DNA of 12,842 nt from Candidatus Levyibacteriota bacterium (lineage in GTDB: Bacteria; Patescibacteriota; Microgenomatia; Levybacterales; UBA12049), in assembly GCA_016182225.1 (NCBI GenBank), contig JACOXV010000060.1, positions 1 to 12,842 of the forward strand, given 5' to 3'. The stretch's first letter is position 1. Each line of letters begins with the position of its first letter. Position numbers and translations under genes: made by a program. Positions 7,248-12,842 of this stretch are shown piece after piece. The notes beneath the pieces were generated by a model, which had not been told where the DNA came from, searched no databases, and was given only the letters and a program-made list of their open reading frames with translations.

Positions 7248-7256
7248 ATTATAGCA
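7248..7256 (-). promoter_or_regulatory. Extended -10 promoter of hppA
   Basis: TG-C-TATAAT on the minus strand (hexamer 7253-7248). The start codon begins 9 bases after the hexamer's last base, separated by an A and seven Ts, so transcription should start on or just before the ATG. There is no -35 match and no Shine-Dalgarno. Confidence 0.65.
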
Positions 7257-7295
7257 ATTCTAGCCTCAAACGTATAGTCCCTTTTAAGAAGGCAT

Positions 7296-8051
7296 TTAGA
7301 CGTCTAAGCTTTTCATTAAAAAATATTTTTCTCCTTCTTCTATAGTTTTGGGGTATCCCTTAAATTCCACTCTACCTTTTCTAGGGTTACCTCTAAGAAC
7401 GTTTCTTGTTCTTTCGAAAGCAGCTAATCTTTTCATAAGAAGTTTAAACAATTCTTCTCCGTTTGGATTTCTCCTCAATTCATCAAAAATATATTCTCTG
7501 TTTTTATAAATTTGTTTGCCCGCAGATAAAAAAAATCTTGCAAGAAGTTTTATGTGCTCATCCGGATATACGGTGGCGCTTGCTTGGCTTGGGTCCCAAG
7601 CTTCCTTTCGAAACTCACTTAAAAGTCTGTCGGTTGCCGCCTGTGAGATGTCAACAGGAGTAAAGCCTATTTTCACTCCTGTTCTTTCTTCGATGGATTG
7701 TCTCATTCTTTCTTCTAACGTTTGACGTTCTTTGATTGGCTTTACTGCTTCATCGGAATTTCCAACTTTGACAGTACCCTTTTCTCTATCGATTACGAGC
7801 GATCTTCTTAAAATTTCTTGTCCATCCGTTGGTCTAAGAGTTCCAAATTCTGAGCCGTCATAAAAAACTGCAATATCTAAATCGGAATCACTTCTCTCCA
7901 GGCCTTTAGTTCTGGAGCCAAAAAATCCGAGTCCTTTTACCTGAGGTAGATCTCTTTGAATTTCTCCAAGGCTATCGCGAAGTCCTTTCATGGATGCCAT
8001 TGAATCAGGAGTTATTTGAAATCTGTGTGTTTCTAGCGGGGTTGGATCCAT
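7296..8051 (-). CDS. Nucleotidyltransferase-fold protein (DNA polymerase beta superfamily)
   Basis: 251 residues. The hallmark is FFGSRTKG followed by SDSDLDIAVF: the Gly-Ser pair (45-46) and two acidic residues (Asp55, Asp57) are spaced as in nucleotidyltransferases. A third candidate acid is Asp134 in the hydrophobic strand GFTPVDIS. Such enzymes transfer a nucleotide from an NTP to a protein, RNA or small molecule; the substrate here cannot be read from sequence. The C-terminal 100 residues are helical and basic (LLARFFLSAGKQIYKNREYIFDELRR, then KLLMKRLAAFERTRNVLRGNPRKGR), resembling the helical partner region of some tRNA- or antibiotic-modifying members. ATG 8051 is only 5 bases after the gyrB stop, so it is probably co-transcribed, although TTTAAT 4 bases before the ATG could be its own -10. 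No HEPN partner gene is adjacent. Confidence 0.75.
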   Translation of the reverse strand: MDPTPLETHRFQITPDSMASMKGLRDSLGEIQRDLPQVKGLGFFGSRTKGLERSDSDLDIAVFYDGSEFGTLRPTDGQEILRRSLVIDREKGTVKVGNSDEAVKPIKERQTLEERMRQSIEERTGVKIGFTPVDISQAATDRLLSEFRKEAWDPSQASATVYPDEHIKLLARFFLSAGKQIYKNREYIFDELRRNPNGEELFKLLMKRLAAFERTRNVLRGNPRKGRVEFKGYPKTIEEGEKYFLMKSLDV

Positions 8052-8056
8052 AATTA

Positions 8057-10033
<1,977 letters not shown>

Positions 10034-10035
10034 CT

Positions 10036-10041
10036 ATTCTA
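10036..10041 (-). promoter_or_regulatory. -10 element of gyrB
   Basis: TAGAAT on the minus strand (5 of 6 consensus), ending 5 bases before ATG 10030. The predicted transcription start is on the ATG itself. No clear -35 and no Shine-Dalgarno. The region 10042-10097 between this and the delta' stop holds no other feature I can support. Confidence 0.45.
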
Positions 10042-10097
10042 GACAATCTATATTACCAAAAATTTCCAACCATTTCCACCCAGATATAGTGATTTGG

Positions 10098-10745
10098 TTA
10101 GATGTTAAGAAATAAATTTTCTAAGGTAAGTCTGGAGTTTACATTGGTGTTTTTAAGAAGCCTGTGGGTTTCTATAAATTCTCGCAGAAGCTTGGAATTT
10201 TTCTTTAAATCTGAGTTCTTTTTCTGATTAAGCATTTTTTTTCTTATTTCAAATAGAGCGCTTTCGATCCAAGCAATTGCTTTTTCTCTATCCTCGGATA
10301 ATTTTTGTGCGAGATAAAATTTTTCACCGACTCCGGAGGAGAATAATTCATCCAAGATTTTTTCAACGTTTCCATCAGATAAAGATTCACTTGGAATTTC
10401 TATTATTTGACATCTGGAAATAACTGTAGGCAAAAAAGGATTTTTGCTTTCTGCAAGAAGAATAATAATAGTATTTTGCGGAGGTTCCTCGAGGATTTTA
10501 AGCATTGACTGCTGGGCTTCAAGAGTAATACCATTAAAAACGTCTAGAATTATAGCTTTCTCCGGACTTTTTATTGGTTTTAGAAAAATATTTTCTTTAA
10601 TTTTTCGAAAATCCTCTATGCCTATGGATTTTTCAAACTCAAAAAGTGAGGTATCCCACTTACCTACTTTTCTTTTTTCAAGAATTTCACTGCTTTTTTC
10701 CTTAATTTTTTCTCTATCTTTCCCAACTATTAAAAAACTTTGCAT
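10098..10745 (-). CDS. holB: DNA polymerase III clamp-loader subunit, delta'-like
   Basis: Member of the clamp-loader AAA+ family that helps load the sliding clamp onto primed DNA. Recognised by ITLEAQQSMLKILEEPPQNTIIILL (73-97), which contains the conserved LEEPP (85-89), and by the SRC motif at 110-112 (TVISRCQIIEIP), the arginine-finger segment used by delta' toward its neighbour. At 215 residues it is much shorter than typical delta' (about 330). The N-terminus opens directly with FLIVGKDREKIKEKS, where a P-loop would be; the Walker A Gly-Lys-Thr is missing, and the C-terminal collar domain is reduced to about 90 residues ending NSRLTLENLFLNI. Lack of ATP binding is normal for delta' in E. 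coli. The start ATG 10745 is 10 bases after the closing helix of the structured RNA, and the gene is probably transcribed from the RNA promoter. Confidence 0.85.
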   Translation of the reverse strand: MQSFLIVGKDREKIKEKSSEILEKRKVGKWDTSLFEFEKSIGIEDFRKIKENIFLKPIKSPEKAIILDVFNGITLEAQQSMLKILEEPPQNTIIILLAESKNPFLPTVISRCQIIEIPSESLSDGNVEKILDELFSSGVGEKFYLAQKLSEDREKAIAWIESALFEIRKKMLNQKKNSDLKKNSKLLREFIETHRLLKNTNVNSRLTLENLFLNI

Positions 10746-10755
10746 AAGTTGTTTC

Positions 10756-10855
10756 GGGGTCCTGTCATCGGTTTCCCTCTCCGCCAGTGCTCCTTCCTGT
10801 CTCGCAGACTCGAAATCGTGCGCGCTGTCGGGAGCCCTTCCACCGATGCCACCCC
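10756..10855 (-). ncRNA. GC-rich structured RNA, SRP RNA (4.5S) candidate
   Basis: A 100-base segment stands out as GC-rich in AT-rich surroundings. Its ends pair on the minus strand: GGGGT (10855-10851) with ACCCC (10760-10756), then CATCGGT (10848-10842) with ACCGATG (10772-10766). A promoter with both boxes precedes it. Inside are GCTCCCGACAGCGC on the 5' side and GGAAGGAGCA on the 3' side, recalling the CUCCCG...GGAAGGxAGCA order of bacterial 4.5S RNA, and SRP RNA genes often lie upstream of clamp-loader genes (dnaX in Bacillus). However, the canonical CAGGxCCGGAAGG apical loop is shortened to CAGGAAGG, and the 3' arm of the domain IV stem is not found. It may be a divergent or damaged SRP RNA, or a structured leader of the delta' gene. 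Confidence 0.4.
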
Positions 10856-10867
10856 TTCTTAAACGTA

Positions 10868-10895
10868 ATTATACAATTTTAATTAAAATTGACAA
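10868..10895 (-). promoter_or_regulatory. Promoter of the structured RNA / delta' gene, with palindromic spacer
   Basis: Minus-strand -35 TTGTCA at 10895-10890 (5 of 6), a 16-base spacer, and a perfect -10 TATAAT at 10873-10868. The predicted start is about 10861-10859, just before the GC-rich RNA. The spacer lies inside a perfect 18-base palindrome (10874-10891, CAATTTTAATTAAAATTG), a possible repressor site. The -35 overlaps a TTGACA on the other strand (10889-10894), but no -10 is correctly spaced from that one. Confidence 0.6.
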
Positions 10896-10921
10896 TTGAA
10901 AATTATCCTCCCTTTCCCTAC

Positions 10922-10930
10922 TATTATAGT
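10922..10930 (+). promoter_or_regulatory. -10 region of pilB
   Basis: Overlapping hexamers TATTAT (10922-10927) and TATAGT (10925-10930) lie directly before ATG 10932. TATTAT ends 4 bases before the ATG, so the transcript would begin at or inside the start codon. No Shine-Dalgarno is visible. This favours ATG 10932 over the upstream in-frame TTG at 10896. Confidence 0.4.
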
Positions 10931-10931
10931 A

Positions 10932-12650
10932 ATGCCCGATACATATAACCAGGGACGGTCTAGTCTATCCGATATACTTCTAGCCGAACACCTCCTTTCG
11001 CAGGAACAATTCAACGAAGTCAAAGTAAAATCTGCGTCTGAAGGACTAAGCGAAGAAGAGATAATAAAAGCAGGAAAATATATTTCTGAAGAAAAACTCT
11101 CAGAAGCAAAAGCAAAGCTTTTGGGAGTACCGTTTATTTCTCTTTCCTCTGCTTCTTTTTCTCCTCAAGCATTAAGTTTTATACCCAGGGCTGTAGTAGA
11201 AAGGTTCAATCTGGTTCCGTTTAGTTATGACGAAAAGTCAAAAATTTTATCGGTAGCTATGGCAGATCCCGTAGATCTGGAGGCGATAAACTTTATAAGG
11301 CAAAAAACAGGACTTAATATAAAATCCTATGCTGCATCCCCAAATGACGTAACTAATGCAATAAATATTCAATACAGACAAGAAATTGTTGGTCAGGTCG
11401 GAGAGGCTCTTAAGGAATCAGAAGAATATAACGCAACAAAAACTGTCGATGTTACCCAAATTGCCCAAATTATCAAAGAAGCTCCTATTGCCAAGATTGT
11501 TTCCACAATTCTTGAATATGCTGTAACAAGTAGAGCCTCTGATGTGCATATTGAGCCTCAAGAAGAAAGGATGAGGGTGCGCTATAGAATTGACGGAATT
11601 CTTTACGACAGACTGTCTCTCCCAAAAACAGTACAGGAATCAGTAGTATCAAGAATAAAAATTCTTTCCGAAATGAAGATAGATGAGCATAGAACTCCCC
11701 AGGACGGACGTTTTAATTTTAAGATAGAAAATCAAGAGGTAGATCTTCGTATCTCGGTTTTGCCAACAGTTTTCGGTGAAAAAATAGTAATGAGGCTTCT
11801 TAGAAAATCCGGGGGCATACCTTCTCTTCCCGATCTGGGTCTCTCGGGAGTGTCTCTTAAGAATTTAGAAACAAATATCCTCAGACCTCACGGAATCATA
11901 ATAGTATGCGGTCCCACCGGATCTGGAAAAACGTCAACGCTATATTCTGTTTTGGCCCGACTTAATACCCCAAAGGTAAATATTATGACTCTTGAAGATC
12001 CCGTAGAATATCAGATACCGGGAGTAAATCAGGTTCAAATAAATCCAGCTGTTGGGCTTACTTTCGCCACGGGACTTCGCGCCTTCTTAAGACAGGATCC
12101 AAATATAATACTGGTCGGTGAGATACGAGATGGAGAGACGACAGAATTGGCTATTCAAGCAGCGCTTACCGGTCATTTGGTCTTCTCTACCCTGCATACT
12201 CAAGACGCACCGGGTGCACTTCCACGTCTTATCGATTTGAAGGCAGAGCCTTTTCTACTTTCTTCCACGATGAATGCTATTGTTGGACAAAGAATTGTTA
12301 GAAGGATTTGTTCGGTGTGTCGACAAACATATGTTCCTCCACCGACTGTTGTGGATGAAGTTAAAAAAGTTTTAGAAAAATATTATCCAAGTAATCCTGA
12401 TGTTAAATTTTATAGAGGAAGAGGATGTGAGGAGTGCGGAGGATCAGGGTATCAAGGAAGAATTGGTATATTTGAAGTACTTCCGGTGAGTCCGCAAATT
12501 GCATCTTTAATTCTTCAACATCCCGACAGCGCTACTTTAGAAAAAGAAGCAATTGCCGAAGGCATGATAACCATGAAACAAGATGGATATCTTAAGGCGC
12601 TTTCGGGAGTCACGACCGTAGAGGAGGTATTAAGAGTAGCACAAGAATGA
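10932..12650 (+). CDS. pilB: Type IV pilus assembly ATPase, PilB/GspE family
   Basis: Hexameric cytoplasmic motor that powers pilin polymerisation. From ATG 10932 it is 572 residues, normal for PilB. An N-terminal MshEN-like domain (about 10-150) precedes the conserved ASDVHIEP block (202-209), the Walker A GPTGSGKTST (327-336), the Asp box TLEDPVEYQ (353-361), Walker B ILVGEIRD (393-400) and the His box GHLVFSTLHT (414-423). Two CxxC pairs, Cys460/Cys463 and Cys499/Cys502, form the zinc site typical of assembly (not retraction) ATPases. An upstream in-frame TTG at 10896 would add 12 residues of hydrophobic, unconserved sequence and is rejected. The stop overlaps the next gene as ATGA, indicating translational coupling with a pilT-type gene. 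It is divergent from the structured RNA and delta' gene. Confidence 0.95.
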   Translation: MPDTYNQGRSSLSDILLAEHLLSQEQFNEVKVKSASEGLSEEEIIKAGKYISEEKLSEAKAKLLGVPFISLSSASFSPQALSFIPRAVVERFNLVPFSYDEKSKILSVAMADPVDLEAINFIRQKTGLNIKSYAASPNDVTNAINIQYRQEIVGQVGEALKESEEYNATKTVDVTQIAQIIKEAPIAKIVSTILEYAVTSRASDVHIEPQEERMRVRYRIDGILYDRLSLPKTVQESVVSRIKILSEMKIDEHRTPQDGRFNFKIENQEVDLRISVLPTVFGEKIVMRLLRKSGGIPSLPDLGLSGVSLKNLETNILRPHGIIIVCGPTGSGKTSTLYSVLARLNTPKVNIMTLEDPVEYQIPGVNQVQINPAVGLTFATGLRAFLRQDPNIILVGEIRDGETTELAIQAALTGHLVFSTLHTQDAPGALPRLIDLKAEPFLLSSTMNAIVGQRIVRRICSVCRQTYVPPPTVVDEVKKVLEKYYPSNPDVKFYRGRGCEECGGSGYQGRIGIFEVLPVSPQIASLILQHPDSATLEKEAIAEGMITMKQDGYLKALSGVTTVEEVLRVAQE

Positions 12651-12842
12651 CATTACAAGAACTTTTGGAGTTAACAATAAAAAATAAAGCATCAGATCTT
12701 CATATTCTGACCGGAGTGCCACCGTCTATCAGAATAGATGGGATTTTATCATATATAGCAAGCTATTCCCCTGTTACGGAGGGTGGTCTTCAGGAAATGC
12801 TTCTTACTATTCTGAAACCTGATCAAAAAGAAATGCTTATAT
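12647..12842 (+). CDS. pilT: Twitching-motility ATPase PilT, N-terminal part
   Basis: First 65 codons; the gene leaves the window. The protein begins TLQELLELTIKNKASDLHI and continues TGVPPSIRIDGIL, the N-terminal PAS-like domain pattern (ASDLHxxxGxPPxxRxxGxL) of PilT retraction ATPases. PilT depolymerises the pilus and drives twitching or DNA uptake. ATG 12647 overlaps the pilB stop by 4 bases (ATGA). A GAGGAGG at 12621-12627 is about 20 bases upstream, too far to be a normal Shine-Dalgarno, so reinitiation after pilB is more likely. The catalytic motifs lie beyond the window, so a second PilB-like or PilU-type paralog is not excluded, but the order pilB-pilT is common. Confidence 0.9.
   Translation, partial: MTLQELLELTIKNKASDLHILTGVPPSIRIDGILSYIASYSPVTEGGLQEMLLTILKPDQKEMLI

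Noticed and set aside
10756..10855. tRNA gene in the GC-rich segment
   Set aside because: A sequence resembling a T-loop (TTTCGAG) is present, but the flanking stems do not pair and no cloverleaf with a 7-bp acceptor stem can be drawn on either strand.
10444..10899. 151-codon open frame on the plus strand across the delta' gene and the structured RNA
   Set aside because: It is antisense to delta', which has clear family motifs, and reads through the GC-rich hairpin; its serine-rich composition is typical of a shadow frame.
10896..10931. TTG start extending pilB by 12 residues
   Set aside because: The added residues are hydrophobic and atypical for PilB, and ATG 10932 has -10-like hexamers immediately upstream.

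Overview
The window reads as AT-rich chromosomal DNA from a small-genome bacterium, most likely a Candidate Phyla Radiation (Patescibacteria) lineage and plausibly Microgenomates-like. This placement is an inference from the compact gene set, the short divergent housekeeping proteins (215-aa clamp-loader subunit, 270-aa FolD), the type IV pilus ATPases and the near absence of Shine-Dalgarno sequences. TGA ends several genes (for example at 1047-1049 and 12648-12650), so the code is not the TGA=Gly variant of Gracilibacteria/Absconditabacteria.

Layout. 1-170 (minus): 5' end of a SIMPL-domain (DUF541) protein, divergent from 237-1049 (plus), an unrecognised multi-pass membrane protein; two extended -10 promoters sit back to back between them. 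1023-1448 (minus): single-pass membrane protein with a C-terminal LysM domain, whose 3' end overlaps the membrane-protein gene. 1556-1804 (minus): small unknown protein. 1840-2652 (minus): folD. 2723-5105 (minus): gyrA broken into two overlapping reading frames. 5179-7239 (minus): membrane pyrophosphatase hppA. 7296-8051 (minus): nucleotidyltransferase-fold protein 5 bases behind gyrB. 8057-10030 (minus): gyrB. 10098-10745 (minus): DNA polymerase III delta'-like subunit. 10756-10855 (minus): GC-rich structured RNA, an SRP RNA candidate with an unusual apical part. 10932-12650 (plus): pilB-type ATPase, followed by an ATGA overlap into a pilT-type ATPase that runs off the window.

Functionally the minus-strand block holds DNA topology (gyrB, gyrA), replication clamp loading (delta'), one-carbon metabolism (folD) and proton-pumping pyrophosphate hydrolysis (hppA). 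The plus-strand block at the right is a type IV pilus motor operon.

The most notable points are: (1) the gyrA break, where roughly 25-28 residues at the start of the C-terminal domain are missing and the frame changes; (2) a recurring architecture in which a -10 hexamer lies only 4-10 bases before the start codon with no Shine-Dalgarno, implying leaderless or nearly leaderless mRNAs; (3) the structured RNA upstream of the delta' gene; (4) symmetric DNA elements: a 15-base inverted repeat abutting the folD start, a heptad-repeat hairpin between hppA and gyrA, and an 18-base palindrome filling the spacer of the RNA promoter. I did not find a CRISPR array, tRNA, rRNA, insertion sequence or defence system. 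Most of the window is ordinary core-gene content.
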